Shown here: in pieces, positions 24,401-35,653 of the stretch
How positions within the stretch are numbered: the stretch's first letter is position 1
Layout: every line of letters begins with the position of its first letter
Assembly (NCBI GenBank): GCA_001557505.1
Contig: LSAX01000011.1
Coordinates: 992,001-1,056,000 of the forward strand
From: Reticulascus tulasneorum
Lineage: Eukaryota > Ascomycota > Sordariomycetes > Glomerellales > Reticulascaceae
DNA length: 64,000 nt
Direction of reading: 5' to 3'
Translations under genes and position numbers: made by a program
Notes under the pieces: generated by a model
The model's database searches: none
What the model saw: only the letters and a program-made list of their open reading frames with translations
What the model was told of the DNA's origin: nothing

Positions 24401-24538
24401 ACAGGGACAGGCCCAGGTGATGAGAAGGATCCATTCTTGAGTTTGCTCGAACAACTAGCCGAAAATGAGCATCGCATGGCCGGCGGTTCAGGGAGCGAGC
24501 TTGATTTCTTCTTCGCAGGTACCGGAGGCGGGAACTAA
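21430..24538 (+). CDS. Zn2Cys6 transcription factor
   Basis: Exons 21430-21636, 21722-21788, 21894-22625 and 22677-24538 give 955 aa. The binuclear cluster (residues 62-89) is C-x2-C-x6-C-x6-C-x2-C-x6-C, from NCKSCRKRK across intron 1 to [13 protein letters not shown] and FQCPC; it is split by two introns. A basic linker KKRGPK and a short coiled coil ([19 protein letters not shown]) follow, giving likely dimeric binding to CGG repeats. The middle homology region (fungal_trans, about 205-520) shows [31 protein letters not shown] and [16 protein letters not shown]. The C-terminal third is low complexity, with Ser/Thr/Pro, a HHHH run and poly-Ala, probably an activation region. It is nuclear by inference. 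The target pathway is not evident, and it does not look like QutA, which is related to the AROM N-terminus. The start is the first in-frame ATG after an upstream leader; 21475 is an alternative. Confidence 0.88.
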
Positions 24539-26462
24539 AGGAGTTTCCGCCGTTTTTCATTTCGCAACTTCACTCACCACCACCCAGCGCTTTTTGTCTT
24601 TACGGGCATTTGACCCATTTTACGACCAAGGACAGGAAATTACGGAACCATTTAGAAAGGAAAAGCTATGGAAGGGTACGGGTGCCTTTGTTTTGGGGGG
24701 AATCCCATCAATGAAATGATCACACATTTGGGTATGGAACTTGGAGGTTCTAAACATCTTTGAGCATTTATGCTTTTGCCTTGACGGGTTGGAGTTGATC
24801 TTTGTGGATGATTTGGGGGTTTCTATCATGTACACAACATGGGTTTTCTACGAAGAGGCATGGATGGGATTCATGCCACGGTTTGGGTGTTCAATTCTTG
24901 GTCGCTGTGCGACAACTTGGTTGTTGCGAAGATAGAGACAGACGTTCGGTTGTATGAGATGCAGCTACGGCGATAGGGACTACGGTCCAGAATTGCCAGT
25001 CAGTTAAAAGCAAAGACCCATCGAGGATTCCGCACACGTGTCTTCAGATTCCGCGTTCCGGCGGGATATGCCTTGACCAAGTGAAGTCTTTCCTGAAAGA
25101 GTAATCTATGTTACGTGGGCACCGTCAAAGTAGGATCCCTCGGCCTGATCCGATCGGATTACGATAAATGCGCAACCAACTGAACCATGAACCCTTCCTT
25201 GGACAAGTTCGGTTGGGGTGGTTTTCTGGGTCCACTTGCATATATGTCATGCTCGCGAGCGTGTGACTGGGGGTGACATCGGCCGTCCCTACTCTGACCA
25301 TCAGTCTGGAACACATTGGAGAGAAAAGGACGATGAAGCCGTCTGCCCGCGTGGGGTAGGCATCTGGAGCGAACAGTGAAACCCATAGAATGATGCTAGG
25401 TGAAGCCAGTCCAACAAAAAGCCAAACCGAACGTCATGAACCCCGGTCCTCGTCCCGAGCAATTACCCCGTTCGGAGACCGGGCAGTGGGGGCACCTGCG
25501 CTTCGCCGCGGAGTCTCCGCTCCGCGCCACCTGTTTCGGGATGCAGTGTAACGTACGCGCACGACCGTCTTACTCCTCGCTCTCTGGCCGCTGTCCACGC
25601 AGGCCATCTTAGTCTCGTGTTGCCAGGCTTCGGGCCAACGGGCCGTCGCTAGGAAGGCCCTTCTACGCTCGCCACACCCCAAGATCCGCGGGATTGCAGT
25701 CCTGTGACGCAGACCAACCCGGGGAATGGATATTTGGGGGTTTTTGGGGCTGTTAGGAAAATGACGCTCGGACAGTTGGGATGGAACGGAGTGTATTGGC
25801 TGAGGCACTGTAGTACCAGGACGGCATGAGGGTACTACTGTCAGTTTGTGCTTCTGCATCTACTTCGGACCTTGGAGTCGGGACTGAGATTGATTAAGGA
25901 ATGTATTTCCTATATATTGCATCTCGCCGAGTCGCATTCTAGTGGTAGCGGTCATGCATCCTTAGTCACCGTAATATGCAGTACTGCCAGTCTCAGTATG
26001 ACCCTCATCTTTTTCCCAAGCCCGAGGCTCGCCCTGTTCCAGTCAGCTGTCGCGGTGCCACCCTATATCTCCAAGCCATGACTACCCTCGGTCTTGGCAG
26101 AAAATCCGGGTTCTCCAAGAGGTTCGAGAACCGGTTCGTCGAGCGATTGGGGGTTCATTGTGGAGGTGCACTTTCGTGCAACTCGCACGACTGTACTAGT
26201 GGTGATATCTTGGCGCAACCGTCTCGCTACGTAATTCCATGGCGCCATACCGTTCGTACCGTGCTCTGTAGTCACTGCACGCTGGTCAACGCTGGCTTCC
26301 ATGCCAAAGTTACCAGCTTAGCAGTCCCAAGCATCAGATCTAGGCAGTGGCAAAATAGAGCCAGTCACAATCACAACCTTTGCGCCACACCCCCAAACCC
26401 ATACAAGACTTCGGAGTGCGCCTGACTTGCATGGTTTTTATGTCGAGTAGTAGGCTATCCGT
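24539..26462. other. Intergenic between convergent genes, no gene seen
   Basis: This is the 3' side of the regulator (plus) and of the 7TM gene (minus). Frames up to about 149 codons (25976-26425) lack domain resemblance and splice logic. Confidence 0.5.
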
Positions 26463-27727
26463 TTAGACTTCTCCAGGGCTAGTTTGCGTCACGGATGGAG
26501 CTTTGCTGACTGATTCGACCTCGGTGATTGTTCTTTTGTTGCTGATTGGCTTCACCAACAATTCGGTATCACCACTTGCTGCGGATGTTTGTGTGTCGTA
26601 TCCACGCTTCGTCTCGCCGCTTCTAATTTTTCTGAATAGAGGCCGGAGGGTGGGTGCACAAACGCAGATTAGAGCGCAGCACATCTCGACGACACACCAG
26701 ATTTCGACGATGGGAAAAGTGTACGTGATATCGCTCCTTCCCACTTTATCACTGAGCGTAGAGATGCGTGCGATGGGGGCTGCGCAAGTACTTTAAATCT
26801 GTATATTAGCATCAAATACGACATGACTGATCATAGCAACTTACAAAAACCCTAGTCCGAATGTTGCCATCAAGACTACCTTCTGCAACGGTGGCAGAGT
26901 AAGGCTTCTTAAAAGGGGCATTGGCATTACCACAAGGACAAGATCTTGGACAACGTTGATAATTGATGTAGCCATCCACCATACGAAGAAATTCATACAC
27001 CTCCCTCTCGCGGCCTTGTTCCAGAAAATTGGTAGAGGCTTGCATGAGAAGAACCAAGAGATAGCCTGTGGAGCTCCCAGTATGATGACAAAACCGATAG
27101 CTATGTTGCAAGTTCTTTCAAAGTTTGGTAGCGGAAACGCCCGTCGGTATTGGAGGAGGAGGGTGACTCGGATAAGACATAACGCTGTATGATAAACAAC
27201 GAGGAGGGCAAGTAGGATCTACAGATATTTTAATATTAGTGTGGAAATAATCAGATTCGGGAAATAGAATTTGGCACCTTCTGGTGTATTACCATCGATT
27301 CTTTTTCGATAGTCCGTATATGGCTTCCATCCCCAAAGCGAACATCTACTCACATACGGTGGTTAGGATATCTCCCTAAGCTTGATAGCTTAGACTTACT
27401 AATTATCAGCAGGATAGAAACCACTGCATATAGGAACTTTAAGTGCCTGTTAGCAAAGCAACATTGCTGAATGCTTCAGGGCGCACTCACGTAGGAACAA
27501 GCCAAGAAAGTGTCGTCCAAGCCCCATTTCCTGAGTAGACAGGCGCGGATGTAAAGCCGAAGAGAAACGACAACTGTTGCACATGCAAAAGTCACAACTG
27601 TGATTATAATCAATAAAGTAGGTCTGTCCATGTTTCCTGCTCCGGTATATTCGCCATCATCTCGGATTCTGTTGTCGTGCGTGGCGAGGTCTGGGATTCG
27701 CATAGTGACGAAAGTGAGTTCATCCAT
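26463..27727 (-). CDS. Seven-TM fungal rhodopsin-fold membrane protein (SAT4/PTH11-like group)
   Basis: Five exons on the minus strand: 27727-27491, 27436-27400 (37 b), 27345-27278 (68 b), 27218-26845 and 26790-26463, giving 347 aa. Seven hydrophobic segments are visible: LLIIITVVTFACATVVVSL, FLYAVVSILLII, LLALLVVYHTALCLI, IAIGFVIILGAPQAISWFF, WWMATSIINVVQDLVLVVMP, VVLMATFGLGFFTCAAP and IVEIWCVVEMCCALICVCAP. Family landmarks are LRLYIRACLLRKWGLDD after TM1, the TLLLQYRR block, FSCKPLPIFWN and NVVQDLVLVVMPMPLL. The cytosolic tail is Ser/Thr/Lys-rich. These proteins sit in the plasma membrane, and some (Pth11) act upstream of G-protein signalling in surface sensing; ligand and function here are unknown. 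The start at 27727 is preferred over an upstream in-frame codon because it precedes a typical short extracellular N-terminus. The small exons hide this gene from simple ORF scans. Confidence 0.82.
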
Positions 27728-29515
27728 ATTGGCGCAGTGGTTGGATGAATGGCGGGTTGACCGCAGACTTGATCGCTTCTTGCTCGTCGGATTTCCGACA
27801 CGGAGTGGTGAATGACCAGGTGCTGGTGAGCGTGTTGACGAGAAAATTTCTTGGATCAGAGAAAAGCAAAGCAAAACAGGTCAAAGTTGCTTGTGTCAAG
27901 CGACGGGGTTTGGTGTAAGTCTTCCCTATTGCTCGAACGCATTCGGACGGAGGTGGACTCCGCTAATGTTGAGCTGCTGCTCACATCCACATTCCCGTAT
28001 CCGGCATTTGAGAATGAACCCGATATTCTGTTCCGTGTAACCATCACTCGGACACGACTCAGTTGGATATCTAAATTTTTTGTAGCGCAAGGTCTATATA
28101 CGACTCACCTCTGCGGCAGTGGTGGTCGCAATGCTGCTGCACAGGATTTGTAGGGTCTTCTCGCTACTGTATTGCCAACCAGATTGATGCTCTTGGGTGA
28201 CACATTCGACTCACTGGTATTGTCTCAATTGTGCTAGTATCTAAGTGTGTCCGTGGAGTATTTGATTCATCTTGTATCCCTGAAGATAATACACTTCGAA
28301 GTGAATGGTAATGTTAGCCTACAACCTTGGTCCCATGCTAAAACGATTCAACCGAATGCGGCAAATCAACAAGGTTTAGCCTAGTATGGCTTAGGAGAAT
28401 TGTTCATCTGTTATTCCCTCTTATAAGACGAATAATAAGTCCAGACCTTCACACCAATGATTCATGGCCGCTCCAACGCTGTCGTCGTTTAGTTAGTTTT
28501 ACGCCCCTCATGACACTCAATTCCGCTATTGGACTTGAATCATTATCCGACGCCACAACTAGTTTGCAGACTCGCGTACATCGAGGAGCCGAACTACTTT
28601 TAAGCCTTGATGAAAGCCTGTTGACATTTTCCTTCGTCTCTTGCGCAGACTATCTGCCCATGAAAGTGTCTTGCCAGCCTTTGAAAGTCGGGTCCAAGGA
28701 CTTGGTGGCGGGCCGGCATCGATAGTAGAATGAGGAGAAACCCGGTTGGGATCGCTTCGACCCAACCGAGAGTTGTGATCAGAGCTGGGAAAGATGCGGT
28801 AGATAGGATGAAGAAGGGACTGCATGTGGCGTCGTCGGAGACGCTAAAGCTGCAATAGATACATATTGAGCAGATGAAAGCTCAGAGCAAGTTGCCGCTA
28901 TATCATATCCCATCCAGTCGAACGATGACCTGAGTCGATGATGCAGGAATTATCACGTCCAATCACCTACCATTATATTCTCGTAGGCTTTTGCAAGTTG
29001 AATTTTGTACTCTATTGTGTGTAACTTGAGGCTACCTGAAAAGATGGCAAGCAGTTGCGGTGCTATGAGACTTAAAATTACATCTCATGCTTAAATCTTT
29101 CTCGTTGCTAGACTTAAAAGAACCAGCGGGCCCGCTGAGCCCTGTCTAAGCAAGGCCACCATATAACTGACGTGACGTTTCAATTGCTTGGACGGCGGCA
29201 AAGAACAATACTTCCATGTTGGAACTGTGATGATTCAACTTAAAGCTGTATAGTGCCTATTCTCGGGTTTCTGTCTCGCAAGGCGATACTAGCCGCATAT
29301 GCAGTTAATAACTAGCCGAAAATGATGTTGGAAAAACAAATGTACGATACATATATATTTAGTCCTACACTAACTAGCTCGCTCAAGAAACACCCGCTAT
29401 ATAAAAACAGTAAACTTCCGACTGCCAACAACCAGGTGCCTAAATGGCGTTCCCCTTCTGTATGGGGTTGGTGACGGCCGTCTCCTCACCAACTTACACA
29501 CTCCGTCGGTATTTT
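27728..29515. other. Intergenic, AT-richer, no gene seen
   Basis: Promoter side of the 7TM gene and 3' side of the flavin oxidase. Short frames only (for example 28510-28725, 27851-28153), without recognisable motifs. Confidence 0.5.
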
Positions 29516-31363
29516 TTACTGAGTACCATCCAGCACCCATTTCTTCTTGTCATAGCTGCTTGGCCAGACACCGTTCTTCCCGGGCGCAATAATGCCATTG
29601 GGATCCAACGCGTTCTTGATCGTCTCATTCAACTTCATCAACGCATTGTCATTCCAACTGAATGCACTTGCGACCGGATCCATCAGCGCTGTGTGCGCCC
29701 GGAACTGCCCCCAACCGTGGTCAGCCGAGTCCTTCATCAGCTTGTGGGCCAATCTGCGCAGACGTTCCCGCTCTTCAGCGTTGTCTGGACGGTAGGGAAT
29801 TCCAATGACATGATCTGCATGATATCAGTGCCTGCAAGTATGGAATTGAAGTGTCTAATGACTCACGCAGTTCTCGCATGCCAACGGCAAATGCCCCAAG
29901 GTAGTCGAAGCCCTCGCTAGTGATGAGCTTCTTTGCGGCCTCGTGTTGCAGCTGCGCATCCTTGCCCGTTACTTTGGAGATCGGTGCGTACAGCAACTGT
30001 CCACCATTTGGTAGCCACCTGTAGTAACATTTAGCTCCTGTCCCGTGTGAATTCTGGGGTCATTTGGCTCACTTCAGGCATCTGAGCTCCTCTGTAGTTG
30101 GGATGCCTTGCATCAACTGTACACGGGCTCGAAGGGGGGCTTCAGGTCCCCTATCTTCTGGCAGGAAAAATCGCGAGTCCGGAATAGCTAGGAATTCCTT
30201 CTTGATTACACTCAGAAGGATGTCCCGAACGGGTTTCGGGCCCTTTTCCTCGTTAGCTCATGGACTTATGGCGGTGCTTGTCCTTAAGGGTCATAATGAC
30301 TTACATAGACAGCGCCAATGAGTTGCCAACGGCCCATATCCAATTTCTTGGCGATGACGTCGATCTCCTCTTCTGTGAATGGACCTTCTTTGTCTGTATA
30401 TTTCGACTTTGGACCACAATGTGCCGCGTTCAAAAGCGTATGTCGCACAACCGGCACGTTCTGCAAGATCATCTGCAAGCGGAGAGGTCGGATGATCTCA
30501 ACGATCTTGGGAAGGTCGGAGTCATGCTCAAAAGTTATCTCGTATGGCTGATAGCCTCCGGGATTTGGCATCAGCCACATTCCAATCTTAGTGACAATAC
30601 CAAGATTGCTCTGTGAGAATAGACCATCGTTGTACGGTCCAAATCCCATATTGAAAAGCTGCCATGTGTCACTCCCTGGCTGCTCATCTGGACGCAGATT
30701 TGGATCAGCATTTGGATTGGGAATAGCTCCCATTCCAGTGCGGACGAGCTTGCCGCTGGGCAATACAACTTCCATGCCGCAATGCATGCCCCAATGGTCC
30801 CCGTAAGGGGTGGCGCCCACTCCACGTTCAACAGCGTTTCCAAGAACTGAGCCATCGCCAACGGGAACCGACAGCCAAAGATGTTTCTTGAGGTCGTTCT
30901 TCTCAAGATATGCATGCAGATCGGAGAAGCTCACACCCGGCTCTAGAAGAGCATAAGCTCCCTCAACGTTGACCTCGAGAATACGGTTCATATGGAAGCC
31001 CAAATCCATGATCAGAGATCCGGGAACTCTTGGGGATGCTCCTCCGTATCCAAAGTTACGGCCGAGAGAGATTGGCCAAACTGGCATTATCAGCTCGTTG
31101 CAGAGACCGATGAGGGCCTGGACGTCAGGGACATGACGGGGAGTGACGACAGCAGATCCCACCAGGTAATCCTTCTCATAGAGATGGAAGTGATCGTGGG
31201 CTTTTGGTTGATTGAGGTAGTCATCGCCTTCGAGCTCTTGATTCTTAGAGACAATACGGATGTTCTCAGCACCACAAATTTCTTGGGCGCGGCCGATGAA
31301 TTGGTGGAATTTCTCGACAGTGAAGTTTGGAGGGAGCGCTCGAGGCTCCGGAGCAGGCGACAT
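29516..31363 (-). CDS. Vanillyl-alcohol oxidase-like FAD enzyme with altered active site
   Basis: Exons 31363-30305, 30242-30073, 30018-29867 and 29814-29516 encode 559 aa, the length of Penicillium vanillyl-alcohol oxidase (560). FAD-binding landmarks are WPISLGRNFGYGGASPR, GSVLGNAVERGVG, TPYGDHWGMH and GLFSQSNLGIVTKIGMW; the C-terminus has ALDPNGIIAPGKNGVWPS. The family oxidises para-substituted phenols, passing electrons to oxygen or an acceptor. Tyr108 is kept (Tyr106). Against the enzyme as I recall it, flavin-linking His422 reads Gln417 (in LPNGGQLLYAP), helper His61 reads Phe59 (AHDHFHLYEKDY), the Asp170 region reads VPVGDG with one residue fewer, and Tyr503 reads Phe498 (GQFRAH). Covalent FAD is therefore unlikely, and activity may be changed or lost. 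No stops or frameshifts occur and all three introns keep phase. No signal peptide is seen, so it is probably intracellular or peroxisomal; a clear PTS1 is absent. The start at 31363 matches the family N-terminus. Confidence 0.9.
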
Positions 31364-34300
31364 GCTGAAGTATTTGAAGGGAGATGGCGCTCTGGAAGAT
31401 CTGGTTGTAATGCGAGAGTTGCTAGTTGTTGTTTTGTTGGTTGCTGCAGAAGTACGAATGGAAACATGCAAGATATCATGGCTATTAATACTAAATCGAT
31501 GGGAGGCATTTCTTTAAACTCAAACCCAAAGGTTTGCACCCATGTCCAATAAGTGCCGAGGGTTTCGTGGACATTGACACAAGTATCATCATTTGGCCCT
31601 GAGCCGTACTCCGGGACGCGGAGGCAATTCGGAGAAGACAGTGCACTCAGTCAACAAAGAATTCAGCAAAGAAGTGAGACATGGGGTCCGTTGTGTCGGT
31701 CCGGATCAGAATGAAGCTACTCCGGACGCACGGATGGGAGGATAGCCCCTCCAGAACGGATCTCCTCCGTGTGTTTGGTTTGCCTTTATCCACGTATCTT
31801 GACTGACTCTGATTGTTTCCGGGATTCAAGATCCATTTGTAGGATTCAATCGGGCTTGGTGACAGTAAAGAGGACTGCCATGCGAGAAAATTTTGATCTT
31901 TGATGCGGCACTGAAACGGCATCGCCTATCCCCACAATCGCCCATCGGTTAAGAGCCAACCCGAAACAAAACGAAACATTCCCCACGAAATATAGTACAT
32001 TCCTGTCATCTGTGCTGCGGATCATCCCATCAATAGCAGTCTTTAGCCACTATGAAGCTCTCGGCTGGAGTTCATGACCTGGGTTTAGCGTCTGACCGGA
32101 CGCTCGCAAGACTCGCATCGGGATTCCAATCGAAGCTATAAACCTACTAGAAGCCTTCCATATCCGAACTCAAAATGAGACAGGTGGATACTGGCACAAG
32201 AAGTGTCTGTGCAATGACGACTCTAGAGCCTGGGCTCTTTATCCTATGGCAGCTTGAAATCCCACATTGGTGGACTACCAGATATGGGCGTTAGGTTTGG
32301 AGTAACTCTTGGTAGAAATGCTGCGCAAGGGCCTTGCGAATAATTTTAGAAAGTGGCATATCTCTCAACGATCAAAATTGAGACTTACCTCACAATTTAA
32401 GCTGATTAGATAGCGCAAACCCATCCATTACAACATTCGCCTCGCTATGTGCCTGGAGGTCTTCTTCCCAGTCCATGCTCTATCTATCTTCAACGCAGAC
32501 TGGCAAATCTTGATAAACTTGGGCCATTTCAAGAGCACAGTCGTCTGGTCAAGGAAGCATACTCTTTATACGCATCATGTTGTGAGTGCAGTGTGGGAGC
32601 TTGGAATACGAAAGAACAGCTTCTTACAGTTAAATCAGTAGTTCCACGCTTAAGCTAATAACTTCACAGCATTCCCACGAGAACACGGCGCTGAAGAGCA
32701 GCACCAAGGATTATGACGAGTATTTTATGTATATGTACGCTATTGACTTGATCCTATACACCTAGCCGTAGTGTAATATGAAGCTTCAAGATGCATTAGC
32801 GGTAACATTTCTAAAGGCAAGACTTACTCAGCTGTGCTAAGTCAACTAGCAAGATACTCTACAAGCAGCATTCGAGATCGAAACTGCGTGAAAGACCGGC
32901 AGCGTTAGTCCACTGAATTAACTACACAAACACTATTAGGCAGTTTCTCGACTGTTGAGTCAGTCTAGTAGAGGACCTAAGACAAAGTAAATTGCATCCA
33001 GAAGCACCAACTGTGGTAGTATTCCTGTACTTAAAAAGATATGTCAGTCATTCAGAGTGATCATCACTTCCAAATTGTTATTTACGGTCATCAATTAAAG
33101 GAAATATCCTCGAATGTCTAGCCCACCCTTACAGGAGAGCAAGCTAAGTGGTAGATTGATTTGTATTGATTTACAAGACTGTTCGCCGTGGTGGATAGTA
33201 TCTTATGGATATCCCGGCAGCAAAAAGAGATCAGTATCACATACTCATTTCGTTGGTCTTATTGGCACATCCCATTTCATTCCGTTTACTTCGTTCACCT
33301 TCTTGAGGTATCGTGGAGGTAATTATGTTCTTCATTGCCCTTTCTTAGTGGCAGTCTCTCTAATTAGATGACCACATCTCCACGTGATATTAGAACTGCA
33401 GGGAATGTAATTATGTCAAAAGATGCCCAGGATTGGATGAGGTATATTGTTTCGGCAAGGTGCTCAAACAATCTCTATGAAAAGGTGCGATTCCAAAGCC
33501 ACTGAGTACTAAGGTTCTCAGCCATCTACGGATTGTTGGAGAGATCATGATCGAACTCCCAATCTCGGCCGAGTTTTGATGTTATCTGAGCAAATCACTT
33601 GCATCGTCAGCCTTAGCCCCGTTTTCGTAATTTGCCACGCTGGTATGTTTGGTCCGAAGAGCCATAGTCTTCACATCCACTGCCTGACCCGGAGAGACCC
33701 AATTTGGGCTTGTTGCTAGCTTGTCTTCTTGTGCCAAAGATTTAACATGGATGCCCAGATATGAGATCGGGGTCACCGATTCGGAGGTCCGGTTTGAGGT
33801 TGTACGCGGACTACATGCATTCAGGTGGACATATCTTGTGGGCCATGGCACCTTGGATTTTCTTATCATGAGAATTGAGGCACTGCTGAGACTAATGAAT
33901 GAGGGAAACTAAACCCTACAAAGTAAAAGTTGAGTTCAAATCATCTCATGCCAGACTCAACAGCAGAGCTTTCTGGGATTGAGGATAAAAGATGCTATAG
34001 ATGCCCATCATGTTTGAACAGTGCATTTCACGAATGTGGCTAGGATCTCTTTTGGCAATGAGATTGCCGGGCAGAGTACGCAAGCAGCCAATCCGCACCT
34101 TTCAACCCATTGGTTCAACATTACATGACTGTGAACATGTCAAACGCCGCCTGCCATGTGCTGTGTCAGGACGGGTCTGGCCTGGATGCTAATAGAAACC
34201 TCTTTGCGATTACACCTGTCGCTTTAAGTTAGCGCCACTATCTCCCATCGATTTTTAAAGTCTTATCAATCTGGTATCTAAAGCTCTTAACTGGTCTGTA

Positions 34301-34786
34301 CCCGTCAGTATCGCACTAGATCGTACCACGGACATTGTGTATAGCTTCATGTTTGGTTTCACCTGATCTTCAACCCAACACCGGACCTCCAGACTGCTCC
34401 GGGCTAGGATTCCAGGTGATTTGACTCGCCCGAATAACCACTTACACCTTTTAAAACCGATCATGTTGCCATGTGCCAAGCACACTTTCTGTTTTAGAGT
34501 CGGCAGCGGGGTGATGGCAATGCATTAAATGAAGTCTAAATAAAGCCGGTTGCTGATAACTGACTGCCAAGCCTTGCGCCGAGATACTCTAGAGTTTGTC
34601 TATATGTCCGATAGTTGCCCAGATGAAGGGATTAGTCGGCAGTAGTAATGAATTTTTAGCAACATCAGCTTAGGTCTGACCCTTCTTCTATTTCTCTACT
34701 TTCATTAATCAATTTCCTTCTGTCGCTCTGAGGCTCTTTTTCATCTGACTACATTCAGGTTCGCTCCGGCTAGCAAACCTTCGAGA
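31364..34786. other. Promoter region and 3-kb gene-poor stretch
   Basis: The first 500 bases are the oxidase promoter with CGG/CCG motifs. The rest is AT-richer DNA with only short frames. A minus frame 33869-33582 (95 codons from an ATG) has protein-like composition but no recognised family or splice partner. Confidence 0.5.
31700..31769 (-). promoter_or_regulatory. Cluster of CGG/CCG motifs, candidate Zn2Cys6 sites
   Basis: Two TCCGGA hexamers (31700-31705 and 31721-31726) and an inverted CGG-N7-CCG (31757-31769, extended as CGGA..TCCG) lie about 340-410 bases before the oxidase start. Inverted CGG triplets are the usual form of Zn2Cys6 dimer sites. Whether any factor binds is inference. 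Confidence 0.35.
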
Positions 34787-35653
34787 ATGAGGTTCTTTTC
34801 TCTTCTCTTCTTTTCTGTCTTCGTCGAAAGCTCCCTTACGGCTCTACAGCACTTGGCCAAGCGGGACTTAGCCACAATCCAGGGTGCCTTCGTCAATGTA
34901 CAAGTAGCCACCTCGGCCTTGGAGACGACTGTGAGGGTTAGTAACTGCCCTGACGCACCCCCCTTTCGTTGAAGAGCAACTTGATGACATTGTAAACAAC
35001 TCCAGGCCCTGACACCAAACCCCGCCAGTGCGCAAGGTCTTAATACTGCCATCCAAGCCGTTGAGGTAGCACTCTCCAATGGCGCGAATAATATTGCGGC
35101 CACACAAGCCATCACTCTTGCCGATGGGCCAGCCCTGCAGCAAACTGCAGAGGGGCTTACTTCGACCCTCAAAATCGCAATAATGACGATGGTCTTGCAG
35201 AAGCAGACCATGGATCAGCTCGGAGTCACGGCCGGAGTTGTCCAAAGTCTTCAAAATCAGAAGGCTCTGTCTGGTCAACTAGGTGCTCAGGTGCTCCCCA
35301 GGCTTCCTCCGGAGGGCATCTCATCGGCGCAGACAGCCTTTCAAGGTGCAGCAAATTCTCTCGACCTCGGAATTGCGTTGCTGCAGGGCCAATCTGTTGC
35401 TATTGCACCAGCTCCTGGAGCAGCTGTATCAGGTCAGGCTCAGACTCAGGCTCCTCCACCTCAAGCTATGGCACCTCGACCTCAAGCTGCAGCTCCTCCG
35501 TCTCAAGCTGCGGCTCCTCCACCTCAAGCTATAGCTCCTGCATCTCAAGCTGTAGCACCTCCAGCTGCGGCCCCAGTAGTCATGCCTGAAGCAGTAACCT
35601 CTTCCCCAGCAGAGAGCAACTCGACAACACGCCGCGTGCGGGCAAGGGCTTAA
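34787..35653 (+). CDS. Secreted hydrophobic-surface-binding protein (HsbA-like) with Pro/Ala/Gln tail
   Basis: Exons 34787-34930 and 35006-35653 give 263 aa. A signal peptide (MRFFSLLFFSVFVESSLTA) is followed by an alpha-helical HsbA/PF12296-type domain (about 20-190) rich in Ala, Leu, Gln and Thr and without Cys, including LATIQGAFVNVQVATSALE and LQKQTMDQLGVTAGVV. HsbA of Aspergillus adsorbs to hydrophobic surfaces and recruits secreted hydrolases; related proteins are cell-wall galactomannoproteins. The last quarter is a Pro/Ala/Gln repeat of about eight residues per unit (PPxQA) ending in a basic TTRRVRARA. No GPI signal follows, so it should be secreted or wall-associated. Intron donor GTGAGG at 34931 is chosen over nearby GTTAGT because it keeps frame. 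The exact biological role is unknown. Confidence 0.8.
35455..35575 (+). repeat. In-frame Pro/Ala/Gln-coding tandem repeat
   Basis: Imperfect repeats of a CCTCAAGCT-containing unit within the HsbA-like gene. They encode PPPQA/RPQA/PSQA variants and are likely prone to length variation. Confidence 0.7.

Noticed and set aside
25976..26425. 149-codon plus frame downstream of the regulator
   Set aside because: Residue pattern is unlike a folded protein (many isolated Cys/His/Arg) and it lies between two convergent 3' ends.
33901..33960. B-box-like AGTTCAAATC suggesting a tRNA
   Set aside because: No A-box or acceptor-stem pairing at the required distance.
34741..35278. Minus-strand frames opposite the HsbA-like gene
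   Set aside because: These are shadows of the Ala/Gln-rich coding strand.
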